Assembly (NCBI RefSeq): GCF_943181415.1
Contig: NZ_CALPBZ010000005.1
Coordinates: forward strand, 62,001 to 126,000
DNA: 64,000 nucleotides
Direction of reading: 5' to 3'
Source: Microbacterium sp. Marseille-Q6648
GTDB lineage: Bacteria; Actinomycetota; Actinomycetes; Actinomycetales; Microbacteriaceae
A program made the position numbers and the translations under genes. The notes under the pieces are model-generated. The model saw only the letters and a list, made by a program, of their open reading frames with translations, did no database searches and was not told the DNA's origin. Shown piece after piece: positions 1-8,469 of this stretch; position 1 is the first letter of the stretch; each line of letters starts with the position of its first letter.

Positions 1-301
1 GAGAGCCGCTGTAGGCCAGCAGGTCGTAGCGGGTGGAGTGCAGCGCCTGCGCGACGCCCTTGAGGATCTCTGCACTGAACGGCTCGAAGTCGGCGACCAG
101 CACGCCGATGACCCCGGTGCGGAACGATCGCATGCTGCTGGCGACGAGGCTGGACTCGTATCCGAGGCGCTCCACGACGTCGAGCACGCGCTGCACGGTG
201 TCGGCGGCGATGCCGTACCGACCGTTGACCGCCTTCGACACCGTCGACACCGAAACGCCCGCTTCGGCGGCGACGTCGTGGATTGTCGGTCGGCGTCCCA
301 T
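1..301 (-). CDS. LacI-family transcriptional regulator (N-terminal part, cut by window edge)
   Basis: The first 100 codons form the DNA-binding end of a LacI/GalR repressor. The helix-turn-helix reads PTIHDVAAEAGVSVSTVSKA, followed by the hinge-helix region and the start of the sugar-sensing domain (VIGVLVADFEPFSAEIL). The remaining two thirds lie left of the window. I chose the ATG at 301 because a TACACT box (309-314) sits 7 bases upstream, as in leaderless promoters; an ATG at 319 in the same frame would overlap that box. It is divergent from a sugar ABC importer and GH3 beta-glucosidase, so it probably represses them and itself. The ligand is not visible from sequence. Confidence 0.93.
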   Translation of the reverse strand, partial: MGRRPTIHDVAAEAGVSVSTVSKAVNGRYGIAADTVQRVLDVVERLGYESSLVASSMRSFRTGVIGVLVADFEPFSAEILKGVAQALHSTRYDLLAYSGS

Positions 302-308
302 GTCGGTG

Positions 309-314
309 AGTGTA
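309..314 (-). promoter_or_regulatory. -10 box TACACT of the lacI-type gene (leaderless)
   Basis: TACACT on the minus strand lies 7 bases before the ATG at 301. The AAACGTTT dyad falls near the -35 position, which would allow autorepression. Confidence 0.45.
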
Positions 315-330
315 GTCATGGAAAAGGATT

Positions 331-344
331 TCGAAAACGTTTGA
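331..344. promoter_or_regulatory. Putative LacI-family operator
   Basis: TCGAAAACGTTTGA contains the perfect palindrome AAACGTTT (335-342) with a central CG, which is the usual architecture of LacI/GalR operators. It sits between the divergent regulator and ABC-importer genes. No second copy was found elsewhere in the window, so regulation is inferred from position and motif type. Confidence 0.5.
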
Positions 345-431
345 CGACATCGGCGGAGCGGGTGACACTCGTCCGAGCAAGGCGCGCAGCAGCGCCCAGG
401 TGTCCACTCGAAGAGGAGAAGGTTGAATCAC

Positions 432-1715
432 ATGAACGCGAAGAAGATCCTCGTCGCATCGGCGACGTTGGCGATCGGCGCACTCGCCCTGAGCGGTTGC
501 GCGGGCGGGTCCGGCGACAGCGCGGACGGCCAGAGCATGACCCTCTGGCACAACTCCACGACCGGACCGGGGCAGGAGTTCTGGGAGCAGACGGTGGCCG
601 ATTTCGAGGCCGAGAACCCCGACGTCACGATCGAGATCCAGTCGCTGCAGAACGAAGAGCTCGACGGCAAGCTGCAGACCGCGCTGAACTCCGGCGACGC
701 GCCCGACATCTTCCTGCAGCGCGGCGGGGGCAAGATGGCCGCGATGGTCGAGGCCGGTCAGCTCAAGGACCTCACAGACGTGCTGTCCGACACCGCCACC
801 AGCGAGATCCCCGAGGGCTCGTTCCGCGCCAACACGATCGACGGCAGCGTCTACGCGATGCCGGTGGCCGTGCTGCCGGGCGGCATCTTCTACAGCCAGG
901 ACCTCTTCGACGAGGCGGGCATCGAGGAGACCCCGGCCACGATCGACGAGCTCGAGGACGCTGTCGAGGCCTTGAAGGCCACCGACGTCGCCCCGATCGC
1001 CCTGGGCGGCAAGGACGCCTGGCCCGCCGCGCACTGGTACTACTTCTTCGCGCTGCGCGCCTGCAGCCCGGAGACCATGGCCGACGCCGCCGCCGAGATG
1101 AACTTCGAGGACCCGTGCTGGCTGGAGGCGGCGGAGAACCTCCAGAGCTTCGCCGACACCGAGCCGTACAACGACGGATTCCTCACCACCTCCGCACAGC
1201 AGGGCGCCGGATCGTCCGCCGGACTCCTCGCCAACCGCCAGGCGGCCATGGAACTCATGGGCGCCTGGAACCCGGGCGTCATCGCGTCGCTCACGCCCGA
1301 CCAGGAGCCGCTGCCCGACCTCGGCTGGTTCCCGTTCCCGGAGGTCCCCGGCGGCGAGGGCGAGCCCGGCTCGATCCTCGGCGGCGTGGACGGCTACTCG
1401 TGCTCGGTCGACGCACCCGACGCGTGCGTCGACTTCCTGAACTACCTCGCCACGTCGGACGTGCAGGAGAACTACTACGCGGCCTTCAACGCTCCCCCGG
1501 TGAACACAGTCGCGCAGGAAGCGGTCACCGAGCCGTACCTCCAGCAGATCCTCGAGGCCTACAACGCCGCACCCTACGTGTCGCAGTGGCTCGACACGGT
1601 CTACGGCCTGAACGTCGGCAACGCCCTGAACGTGGCGGTCGTCGACCTGCTCGCCGGCAACAGCGGGCCCGACCAGCTGGTCGAGGCCGTCAACACCGCC
1701 GCGGCGAAGGGATAG
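432..1715 (+). CDS. Sugar ABC transporter substrate-binding lipoprotein
   Basis: Extracytoplasmic solute-binding protein of the CUT1 (maltose/oligosaccharide) type, about 427 residues. The N-terminus MNAKKILVASATLAIGALAL is a lipoprotein signal ending in the lipobox LSGC, so the mature protein is lipid-anchored. Typical family features follow: a TLWHNSTTGPG first strand and the segment VADFEAENPDVTIEI. The ATG at 432 is preferred over the in-frame TTG at 423 because GAAGAGGAGAAGG lies just before it. First gene of an operon with two permeases and a beta-glucosidase, which suggests import of a beta-linked oligosaccharide. No ATPase gene is present, so a shared MsiK-like ATPase is likely. Confidence 0.93.
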   Translation: MNAKKILVASATLAIGALALSGCAGGSGDSADGQSMTLWHNSTTGPGQEFWEQTVADFEAENPDVTIEIQSLQNEELDGKLQTALNSGDAPDIFLQRGGGKMAAMVEAGQLKDLTDVLSDTATSEIPEGSFRANTIDGSVYAMPVAVLPGGIFYSQDLFDEAGIEETPATIDELEDAVEALKATDVAPIALGGKDAWPAAHWYYFFALRACSPETMADAAAEMNFEDPCWLEAAENLQSFADTEPYNDGFLTTSAQQGAGSSAGLLANRQAAMELMGAWNPGVIASLTPDQEPLPDLGWFPFPEVPGGEGEPGSILGGVDGYSCSVDAPDACVDFLNYLATSDVQENYYAAFNAPPVNTVAQEAVTEPYLQQILEAYNAAPYVSQWLDTVYGLNVGNALNVAVVDLLAGNSGPDQLVEAVNTAAAKG

Positions 1716-1725
1716 GACCACTCGC

Positions 1726-2745
1726 ATGCGTGTCCGCGAGAACTCGCTGACGGAGACCTCCACTCCTGCCGAGCTCGCGCAGCACGAGGGGGGCGGCGTC
1801 AGCGCGTCGCCCCCCTCGGTGCGGCGGCGACGGAAGGGTCTGGGATGGGGCGGCCGCCTGGAGGTCGCCCTGCTGGTGGGCCCCGCCCTCCTGGTCTTCC
1901 TCGGCTTCGTGATCTTCCCCGTCGTCGCCGCCGCCTACTACGGCTTCTTCAACTGGCAGGGCTACGGCGTGCCGACGAACTTCGTCGGCTTCAACAACTA
2001 CCTGCTGATCCTGCAGGACCCCGCGTTCCACGCGGCGCTGAGCCACAACGCCTTCATCGTCGTCATGTCGCTCGTGCTGCAGGGTCCGGCGGCCCTGCTG
2101 CTGGCCCTGCTGCTGAACCGGCGCATGCGCGGACAGTCGGTCATCCGCGTGCTGATCTTCGTGCCCTACGTGATCGCCGAAGTCGTGGTCGGGGTCGGCT
2201 GGAGTCTCATGCTCCAGCAGAACGGAGCCCTGAACGGTTTCCTCGATCAGATGGGCCTCAGCGGCATCGAGCAGGACTGGCTCGCCGACCCGAACCTCGC
2301 GATCTGGACGCTGATGGTCATCATCACGTGGAAGTACATCGGCTTCGCCGTGATCCTCTTCCTCGCGGGACTGCAGGGCATCCCCGAGGAGCTCTCGGAA
2401 GCGGCCGCCATCGACGGCGCGTCCTTCTGGCAGACCCAGTGGCGGATCACCATCCCGCTTCTCGGCCCGACGCTGCGGATCTGGGCGTTCCTGTCGATCA
2501 TCGGCTCGCTGCAGCTGTTCGACCTGGTCTACATCATCTGGGGTCAGTACGTGGCCTCGACGGCGGGCACCTCCACCATGGCGACGTACATGGTGTCGGA
2601 GGGCCGCAACGCCGGCAACTACGGATACGGAAACGCCGTCGCCGTCGTGATCTTCCTCATCTCGCTCGTCGTCGCGCTGCTCTACCAGCGCTTCGTGCTG
2701 CGACGCGATACGGAAGGCGCGCTGACGGGAGGAAAGCGCCGATGA
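1726..2745 (+). CDS. Sugar ABC transporter permease (MalF/UgpA type)
   Basis: Integral-membrane subunit of a CUT1 sugar importer, 339 residues. A cytoplasmic N-terminus of about 45 residues is followed by roughly six hydrophobic helices. The ATPase-contact EAA loop reads EAAAIDGASFWQTQWRI. It starts 10 bases after the binding-protein stop, and its TGA overlaps the ATG of the next permease (ATGA), so the two permeases are translationally coupled and should form the heterodimeric channel. Confidence 0.94.
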   Translation: MRVRENSLTETSTPAELAQHEGGGVSASPPSVRRRRKGLGWGGRLEVALLVGPALLVFLGFVIFPVVAAAYYGFFNWQGYGVPTNFVGFNNYLLILQDPAFHAALSHNAFIVVMSLVLQGPAALLLALLLNRRMRGQSVIRVLIFVPYVIAEVVVGVGWSLMLQQNGALNGFLDQMGLSGIEQDWLADPNLAIWTLMVIITWKYIGFAVILFLAGLQGIPEELSEAAAIDGASFWQTQWRITIPLLGPTLRIWAFLSIIGSLQLFDLVYIIWGQYVASTAGTSTMATYMVSEGRNAGNYGYGNAVAVVIFLISLVVALLYQRFVLRRDTEGALTGGKRR

Positions 2746-3635
2746 GCACTGCGACCGCTGTCATCACCACCACCCCTGCCGGCGAGCAGCGCCCTCCGCG
2801 GCGCACCCCCCGCGAGAAGCTGCCCTGGGGCAACCCGCTGGTCTACTTCGTCGCCCTCGTCGTCATCGCCCTCCTGCTCGTGCCGGTGGCGTACATCATC
2901 CTCGGCGGGTTCCGCACGAACGCGCAGATCACCACAGACCCCGCCGGCCTGCCGAACCCGTGGAACGTCGAGAACTACCTCGTGGTCCTCGGCGGCGACA
3001 TGTTCTGGCGGCAGGTGCTGAACTCCGCCATCGCCGCGATCGCGACCACGGCCGGGGCCGTCGTGCTGGGTCTCATGGCCAGCTACGTACTCGCCCGCTA
3101 CCGCTTCAAGGGTCGTGGAGCGTTGTACGCGCTGTTCGCGGCGGGCCTGATGTTCCCCATCACCGTGGCGATCACCCCGCTGTACATCGTGATCCGCAAC
3201 CTCGGCCTCATGAACTCGCTGCCCGGTGTGATCCTCCCGCAGATCGCGTTCGCCCTCCCCACGACGATCATCATCCTGGTGCCGTTCCTGCGGGCGATCC
3301 CCGACGAGATCGAGGAGGCCGCGTTCATCGACGGGGCCTCGCGGCTGGGATTCTTCTGGCGCATGGTGATCCCGCTCGCCATGCCCGGAGTGATCACCAC
3401 CGGCATCCTGGCATTCATCGGCAGCTGGAACAGCTACCTGCTGCCGCTCTTCGTGCTCAACAACGAGGCGGTGTTCACACTGCCCCTCGGCGTGCAGGCG
3501 TTCTCGTCGCAGTACTCCGTCGACACCGCACGGGTGCTCGCGTTCACGTCGTTGTCGATGATCCCCGCCCTCGTCTTCTTCAGCCTGTTCGAGCGCCGGA
3601 TCGTCGGCGGCCTGACCGGCGCCGTCAAAGGCTGA
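2742..3635 (+). CDS. Sugar ABC transporter permease (MalG/UgpE type)
   Basis: Second channel subunit of the importer, 297 residues and about six transmembrane segments. The EAA loop is EEAAFIDGASRLGFFWRMVI. The proline-rich N-terminus before the first helix is typical of actinobacterial members. The ATG at 2742 overlaps the upstream stop, with GGGAGGAAAG as the ribosome binding site. A GH3 beta-glucosidase follows after 19 bases, so the transported sugar is probably hydrolysed inside the cell. Confidence 0.94.
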   Translation: MSTATAVITTTPAGEQRPPRRTPREKLPWGNPLVYFVALVVIALLLVPVAYIILGGFRTNAQITTDPAGLPNPWNVENYLVVLGGDMFWRQVLNSAIAAIATTAGAVVLGLMASYVLARYRFKGRGALYALFAAGLMFPITVAITPLYIVIRNLGLMNSLPGVILPQIAFALPTTIIILVPFLRAIPDEIEEAAFIDGASRLGFFWRMVIPLAMPGVITTGILAFIGSWNSYLLPLFVLNNEAVFTLPLGVQAFSSQYSVDTARVLAFTSLSMIPALVFFSLFERRIVGGLTGAVKG

Positions 3636-3654
3636 CCCCCTCTCAAGGAGAACC

Positions 3655-5943
3655 GTGACCATCGTCGATTCCGCGCGCGTCGAATCCCTGCTCGCGCGCA
3701 TGACCCTCGAAGAGAAGCTCGCCCAGCTGGTCGGCTTCTGGGTCGACCAGGGCGACGACGTCGTCGCGCCCATGCAGGGAGAGATGGCCACCTCAGCGCG
3801 CTACGAGGACGCGAGCGTCCATGGTCTCGGGCACCTCACGCGGGTGTACGGCACCCGGCCGGTCGACCCGGTGGAGCGCGCCGCGTGGCTGTGGGGCGAG
3901 CAGCGTCGTCTGCGGTCCGAGACCAGGCTGGGCATCCCCGCCCTCGTCCATGAAGAGAGCCTCACGGGTCTCGCGGCGTGGCAGGCGGCGACCTTCCCGA
4001 CGCCGTTGGCCTGGGGAGCCGCCTTCGACCCCGAGCTGGTCGAACGGATGGCGGGTCTCATCGGCGAGTCGATGCGGGCGCTCGGCATCCATCAGTCCCT
4101 CGCTCCGGTGCTGGACGTCGTGCGCGACCCGCGATGGGGGCGCGTCGACGAGTGCATCGCCGAAGACCCCTACGTCGTCGGGACGATCGGGACGGCGTAC
4201 GTGCGCGGGCTTCAGTCCGCCGGGGTGCACGCCACCCTGAAGCACTTCGTCGGCTACTCCGCGTCGCAGGCGGGACGCAACCACGCGCCGGTCCACGCCG
4301 GACCCCGCGAGATCCGAGACGTGCTGCTGCCGCCGTTCGAGATGGCCGTGCGCGACGGCGGCGCGCGCTCGGTCATGAACTCCTATGCCGAGATCGACGG
4401 GATGCCGGTGGCCGCGGACCCCGCCGTTCTCACCGGCATCCTCCGCGACGAGTGGGGGTTCGACGGCGTCGTCGTCTCGGACTACTTCTCGGTGGCGTTC
4501 CTGCACACGATGCACGCCGTCGCGGCCGACCTCGGCGAAGCCGCGGCACTGGCCCTCGCCGCCGGGATCGACGTGGAACTGCCCACAGGAGACGCCTACC
4601 TCGAGCCGCTCGCCGAGAAGGTGCGGGCGGGCCTGGTCGACGAACGCGCGGTGGACGCGGCCGTGCGGCGCGTCCTGGCGCAGAAGGAGGAGCTGGGCCT
4701 GCTGGATGAGACCTTCGACGCGCCTCCCGCGTCGATCGACCTCGACTCCCCCGCCCATCGGGCCGTTGCACGCGAGCTCGCCGAGAAGTCGGTGGTGCTG
4801 CTGAGCAACGACGGCACGCTGCCGTTGCGCTCACCCGGCCGGGTGGCGGTGATCGGCCCCAACGCCGACGCGGCCGAGGCGCTCTTCGGCTGCTACTCGT
4901 TCGTGAACCACGTCCTGGCACATCACCCCGAGGTCGCGCAGGGATTCGCCTCGCCGACCGTGCATGAAGCCCTCGTCCAGGAGTTCCCCGGGGTCGAGAT
5001 CACGCACGCCCGCGGGTGCGAGGTCGAGGACGAGGCCGACGGCGGCGACACGTCGCTCCTCGACGCGGCCGTGGCCGCGGCATCCGATGCCGACGTCGCC
5101 GTCGTGGTGGTGGGCGACCGCGCCGGACTGTTCGGCCGGGGCACCGTCGGCGAGGGCAACGACGTCGCCGACCTCGAACTGCCGGGTCGCCAGCGAGAGC
5201 TGGTCGAGTCGGTCGCCGCGACCGGCACGCCGGTGGTGCTGGTCGTCCTGTCCGGTCGGCCGTACGCGATCGACTGGGCCCTGGACGGCCGGGTCAGCGC
5301 GGTGCTGCAGGCCTTCTTCCCCGGGGAGGAGGGCGGGTCGGCGATCGCGGGCATCCTGTCGGGGCGCACGTCGCCTTCCGGTCGACTCCCGGTGTCGCTG
5401 CCCCGCTCCGCGGGCGCGCAGCCGTACAGCTACCTGCATCCGGTGCTCGGCGGTCCGTCCGACATCACCAGCGCCGACACCACCCCCGCACTGCCGTTCG
5501 GACACGGGCTGTCCTTTACGACGTTCGCGCGCACGGAACTCACGACGGATGCCGCGACGCCGACCTCGGGACGCTTCGGCGTCACCGTGCGCGTGCGCAA
5601 CACCGGAGACCGTGCCGGCGCCGACGTCGTCCAGCTCTACGCCCGTGACGTGCACGCGAGCATCACGCGTCCCGTCGCGCAGCTGGTCGGCTATCACCGC
5701 CTCGAGCTGGACGGGGGCGAGGAGCGCATCGTCGAGTTCGATGTGCCGACCGCGCGTCTCGCCTTCACCGGACGCGACGGCATCCGCATCGTCGAGCCCG
5801 GCCGCATCGAACTGTGGGTCGGGCCGGACTGCGCGACCAGAGAGACGTCCACAACGGTCGAGCTCACCGGTGGCGTGCACGCCGTCACGGTCGCGGACGG
5901 TCGGTTCGTCTCGGTCACCGAGCACGCCTCTCCCCCCGCCTGA
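3655..5943 (+). CDS. Glycoside hydrolase family 3 (beta-glucosidase-like)
   Basis: A 762-residue GH3 enzyme without a signal peptide, so cytoplasmic. The (beta/alpha)8 domain occupies about residues 1-350, with KHFVGYSASQAGRNHAPV as a conserved substrate-pocket segment and the nucleophile Asp276 in VVSDYFSV. The alpha/beta sandwich domain (about 380-600) is followed by a C-terminal fibronectin-III-like domain (about 645-715). The start is GTG at 3655, preceded by AAGGAGAACC. As last gene of the importer operon it probably cleaves the imported beta-glucoside. Beta-xylosidase or other GH3 specificities cannot be excluded. Confidence 0.9.
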   Translation: MTIVDSARVESLLARMTLEEKLAQLVGFWVDQGDDVVAPMQGEMATSARYEDASVHGLGHLTRVYGTRPVDPVERAAWLWGEQRRLRSETRLGIPALVHEESLTGLAAWQAATFPTPLAWGAAFDPELVERMAGLIGESMRALGIHQSLAPVLDVVRDPRWGRVDECIAEDPYVVGTIGTAYVRGLQSAGVHATLKHFVGYSASQAGRNHAPVHAGPREIRDVLLPPFEMAVRDGGARSVMNSYAEIDGMPVAADPAVLTGILRDEWGFDGVVVSDYFSVAFLHTMHAVAADLGEAAALALAAGIDVELPTGDAYLEPLAEKVRAGLVDERAVDAAVRRVLAQKEELGLLDETFDAPPASIDLDSPAHRAVARELAEKSVVLLSNDGTLPLRSPGRVAVIGPNADAAEALFGCYSFVNHVLAHHPEVAQGFASPTVHEALVQEFPGVEITHARGCEVEDEADGGDTSLLDAAVAAASDADVAVVVVGDRAGLFGRGTVGEGNDVADLELPGRQRELVESVAATGTPVVLVVLSGRPYAIDWALDGRVSAVLQAFFPGEEGGSAIAGILSGRTSPSGRLPVSLPRSAGAQPYSYLHPVLGGPSDITSADTTPALPFGHGLSFTTFARTELTTDAATPTSGRFGVTVRVRNTGDRAGADVVQLYARDVHASITRPVAQLVGYHRLELDGGEERIVEFDVPTARLAFTGRDGIRIVEPGRIELWVGPDCATRETSTTVELTGGVHAVTVADGRFVSVTEHASPPA

Positions 5944-6013
5944 CGCCGGCTGTCAAGCCCGCGCCCCGGGAATCATCTCCGCGATAGCGTGCGTGGCACG
6001 AGGAAGGCGAGCC

Positions 6014-6190
6014 ATGTCGACAGGGATGACAGACGACGAGAAGCGGCGCGATCAGCTGCTCTCCGCGCCCGACGCGCGGGAGGAGGACGCCGCACCGCGC
6101 ATCGAGGTGACCGAGCACGACGGGGTGACCCGCATCGACATCCGAGACGACGCGCCCGTCCGCCCGGGCGGCACGGACGACACCGACTGA
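6014..6190 (+). CDS. Small acidic hypothetical protein (58 aa)
   Basis: Short charged protein beginning MSTGMTDDEKRRDQ, with a core resembling a single beta-hairpin (IEVTEHDGVTRIDIRDD). I do not recognise the family; it is cytoplasmic, with no cysteine or membrane segment. A good ribosome binding site (AGGAAGGCGAG) and a GATAGCGT box about 25 bases upstream support a real gene despite its size. Confidence 0.6.
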   Translation: MSTGMTDDEKRRDQLLSAPDAREEDAAPRIEVTEHDGVTRIDIRDDAPVRPGGTDDTD

Positions 6191-6199
6191 TCCGACCGA

Positions 6200-6418
6200 T
6201 CAGCCGGCGGTGCGCCGGGTGCGCGGGGCGGGCGGCGGCGGCACTTCCTTCGCGGCGATGATGTCGCCCACCGCGATGTGCTCGACACCTCGCTTGCCGT
6301 CGACGACGACCGTCGTCTCGTCGGCGCTGACGAGTTCGCCGAGCGCGTCGGTCGCCTGGCCGGTGGGCAGCAGATAGCGCACCACGACGCGGCGTCCAGG
6401 GGCGGGCAGGTTCACCAT
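6200..6418 (-). CDS. Small SH3-like beta-rich protein (72 aa)
   Basis: Starts MVNLPAPGRRVVVRYLLP and continues with alternating strands (TDALGELVSADETTVVVDG). From memory, this resembles the small SH3-like N-terminal domain found in some actinobacterial GNAT acetyltransferases (Rv0428c type), here as a free-standing protein. The ATG overlaps the stop of the upstream SDR-like gene, so the two are translationally coupled. Function unknown. Confidence 0.72.
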   Translation of the reverse strand: MVNLPAPGRRVVVRYLLPTGQATDALGELVSADETTVVVDGKRGVEHIAVGDIIAAKEVPPPPAPRTRRTAG

Positions 6419-7893
6419 GACCCGGGCGCGTAGTCCTTCAAGAAGACGCCGAACAGGTCCTCGCCCGCTTCGCCCCGCACGATCGGGTCGTACACGCGCG
6501 CGGCGCCGTCGACGAGATCCAGCGGAGCGTGGAATCCTTCTTCGGCCAGTCGCACCTTGGTGGGGTGCGGGCGCTCGTCGGTGATCCAGCCGGTGTCGAC
6601 GCTGGTCATGAGGATGCGGTCGGTCTCGAACATCTCGCGTGCGCTCGTGCGGGTGAGCATGTTGACCGCGGCCTTGGCCATGTTGGTGTGCGGGTGACCC
6701 GGGCCCTTGTAGCCGCGACCGAAGACGCCCTCCATTGCGCTGACGTTCACGACGTACGTGCGTCGCGCGGGACTCGCCGCCAGCGACGGTCGCAGCTTGG
6801 ACACCAGCAGGAAGGGCGCGGTCGTGTTGGCGAGCTGCACCTCGAGCATCTCGAGCGGATCCACCTCGTCCACGCGCTGCGTCCACGAGTTCACGTGGTC
6901 GAGGTCGGGGACGAGACCGCCGGCGTCGATCGCCGTGCCCGCGGCGAGCCGCTCGAGCGAGCTCGATCCTGCAGCCATGGCCTGCTCGGTGAGCTCCTCG
7001 GCGCGAGCGGCCGCCGCGGCGAGGATCGGATGCGCCGTCACCGAGCGCTCGAGCGCCTGAGGATGCTGGTCGTTGGTGTGCCCGAAGGTGACCAGTTCCG
7101 GCAGAGGCCCGTCCGGCAGCGGCGCGAGCTCGGCGTCGACGAGCGGCTGGTACGCGCCCGGCGATCGCCGCACCGTCTGCGTCGCGTTGTTGATGAGGAT
7201 GTCGAGGGTCCCGGCGGCGGCGACGTCGTCGGCGAGCCCGATGACCTGAGCGGGGTCGCGCAGGTCGATGCCGACGATCTTGAGCCGGTCGATCCACTCG
7301 GGAGCATCGGGGAGGCTGCTGAAGCGGCGCACCGCGTCGCGGGGGAAGCGTGTGGTGATGGTGGTGTGGGCGCCGTCGCGCAGCAGGCGCAGCGCGATGT
7401 ACATGCCGATCTTCGCCCGTCCGCCGGTCAGCAGCGCCCGCTTGCCGGTCAGGTCGGTGCGCGCCTCGCGTTTGGCGTGGCTGAGCGCCGCGCAGGCGGG
7501 GCAGAGCTGGTGGTAGAACGCGTCGACGACGGTGTAGGGCTGCTTGCAGATGTAGCAGCCGCGGGCCTTGAGCAGCGTTCCCGCGGTCGGTGCGGTCGTG
7601 GCGGTGCTGATGGGGATGCCGCGCGTCTCGTCGTCGATGCGGTCCGGTGCACCGGTTGCGGTGGCGGCGACCACCGCACGGTCGGCGCTCGCGATGGCCT
7701 CGCGGATCTCGCGCCGACGCACCTTCTTGACCGCCTTGAACATCTTCGCGGTCGCCTGCCGCACAGCGACGAAGTCGGGGTGCGTCTCGTCGAGGCCTGC
7801 CATCCCGTCCAGCACCTTCAAGGTGATGGCGAGTTCGTCCGGATCGATGCCGCTGGGCGGCAGGGTGGACGAAGGCGAGGTCTCGGGAGGCAC
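6412..7893 (-). CDS. Zinc-ribbon-containing SDR-family protein
   Basis: 493 residues. The N-terminal helical part (1-100) is followed by a four-cysteine zinc ribbon (Cys113, Cys116, Cys131, Cys134 in CYIC and CPAC). A Rossmann short-chain dehydrogenase domain starts about 150 with the glycine motif TGGRAKIG (156-163) and contains the NNAT motif. The active site is atypical: in HTNMAKAA the residue four before the lysine is Thr, where SDR enzymes have Tyr. The enzyme may therefore work differently or bind NAD(P) only. GTG at 7893 is chosen because TAGAAT lies 5 bases upstream. Cotranslated with the downstream 72-aa protein. Confidence 0.85.
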   Translation of the reverse strand: MPPETSPSSTLPPSGIDPDELAITLKVLDGMAGLDETHPDFVAVRQATAKMFKAVKKVRRREIREAIASADRAVVAATATGAPDRIDDETRGIPISTATTAPTAGTLLKARGCYICKQPYTVVDAFYHQLCPACAALSHAKREARTDLTGKRALLTGGRAKIGMYIALRLLRDGAHTTITTRFPRDAVRRFSSLPDAPEWIDRLKIVGIDLRDPAQVIGLADDVAAAGTLDILINNATQTVRRSPGAYQPLVDAELAPLPDGPLPELVTFGHTNDQHPQALERSVTAHPILAAAAARAEELTEQAMAAGSSSLERLAAGTAIDAGGLVPDLDHVNSWTQRVDEVDPLEMLEVQLANTTAPFLLVSKLRPSLAASPARRTYVVNVSAMEGVFGRGYKGPGHPHTNMAKAAVNMLTRTSAREMFETDRILMTSVDTGWITDERPHPTKVRLAEEGFHAPLDLVDGAARVYDPIVRGEAGEDLFGVFLKDYAPGSW

Positions 7894-7898
7894 ACGCG

Positions 7899-7904
7899 AT
7901 TCTA
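7899..7904 (-). promoter_or_regulatory. -10 box TAGAAT, leaderless SDR-like gene
   Basis: TAGAAT on the minus strand ends 5 bases before the GTG at 7893, and there is no Shine-Dalgarno sequence. Confidence 0.45.
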
Positions 7905-7998
7905 CGTCGAGCCGGATGGGCGCCGCCTGGCAGCGTGGACGACCAGCGCGACCGATCGGCAGCCGACGGTCAGCGGCCTCGGTGCGCCCAGGACCTGT

Positions 7999-8004
7999 TA
8001 GCGT
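7999..8004 (+). promoter_or_regulatory. -10 box TAGCGT, leaderless Nudix gene
   Basis: TAGCGT is followed by exactly 6 bases and then the GTG start at 8011, so transcription would begin at or next to the start codon. Confidence 0.5.
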
Positions 8005-8010
8005 GCCAGC

Positions 8011-8469
8011 GTGAAGAGCGGAACTCCTGCCCCGGCGCCGCAGCGCAGCATCCGTGTCTCGGCGGCCGTGATCACCGATGCCGAAGGCCGCCTGCTGGTG
8101 GTGCGCAAGGCCGGGACGACGGCGTTCATGCAGCCGGGCGGCAAACCGGAGCCCGGCGAGTCGCCGAGCCAGACCCTCAGCCGGGAGCTGGCGGAAGAGC
8201 TCGGCGTGGCCGTCGCCCCGGATGACCTGCGGGCGCTCGGGTCGTTCAGGGCAGCCGCCGCGAACGAACCGGGACACGTCGTGGTGGCGGATGTCTTCGC
8301 CGCGGACATCGGCGTGCAGCAGCCGGCGATCGGAGCGGAGATCGCCGAGATGCGGTGGGTCAGCCGCGCCGACGTCGACCACGTCGAGATCGCGCCGCTC
8401 GCCCGCGAGCACTTCCTGCCTCACACCCCCGTCGAGCGACGCCACGCGTCGTCTGAAGAGCACGCATGA
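8011..8469 (+). CDS. Nudix hydrolase
   Basis: 152-residue Nudix-fold pyrophosphohydrolase. The Nudix box is complete: Gly44, Glu50, Arg58-Glu59 and Glu62-Glu63, then Gly65-Val66 (GGKPEPGE through RELAEELGV), which binds the catalytic metal. Substrates of the family are nucleoside diphosphates linked to another moiety; this sequence does not fix which. The GTG start is leaderless. The last bases overlap the ATG of the following DUF5996 fragment (ATGA), so the pair is translationally coupled. Confidence 0.92.
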   Translation: MKSGTPAPAPQRSIRVSAAVITDAEGRLLVVRKAGTTAFMQPGGKPEPGESPSQTLSRELAEELGVAVAPDDLRALGSFRAAAANEPGHVVVADVFAADIGVQQPAIGAEIAEMRWVSRADVDHVEIAPLAREHFLPHTPVERRHASSEEHA

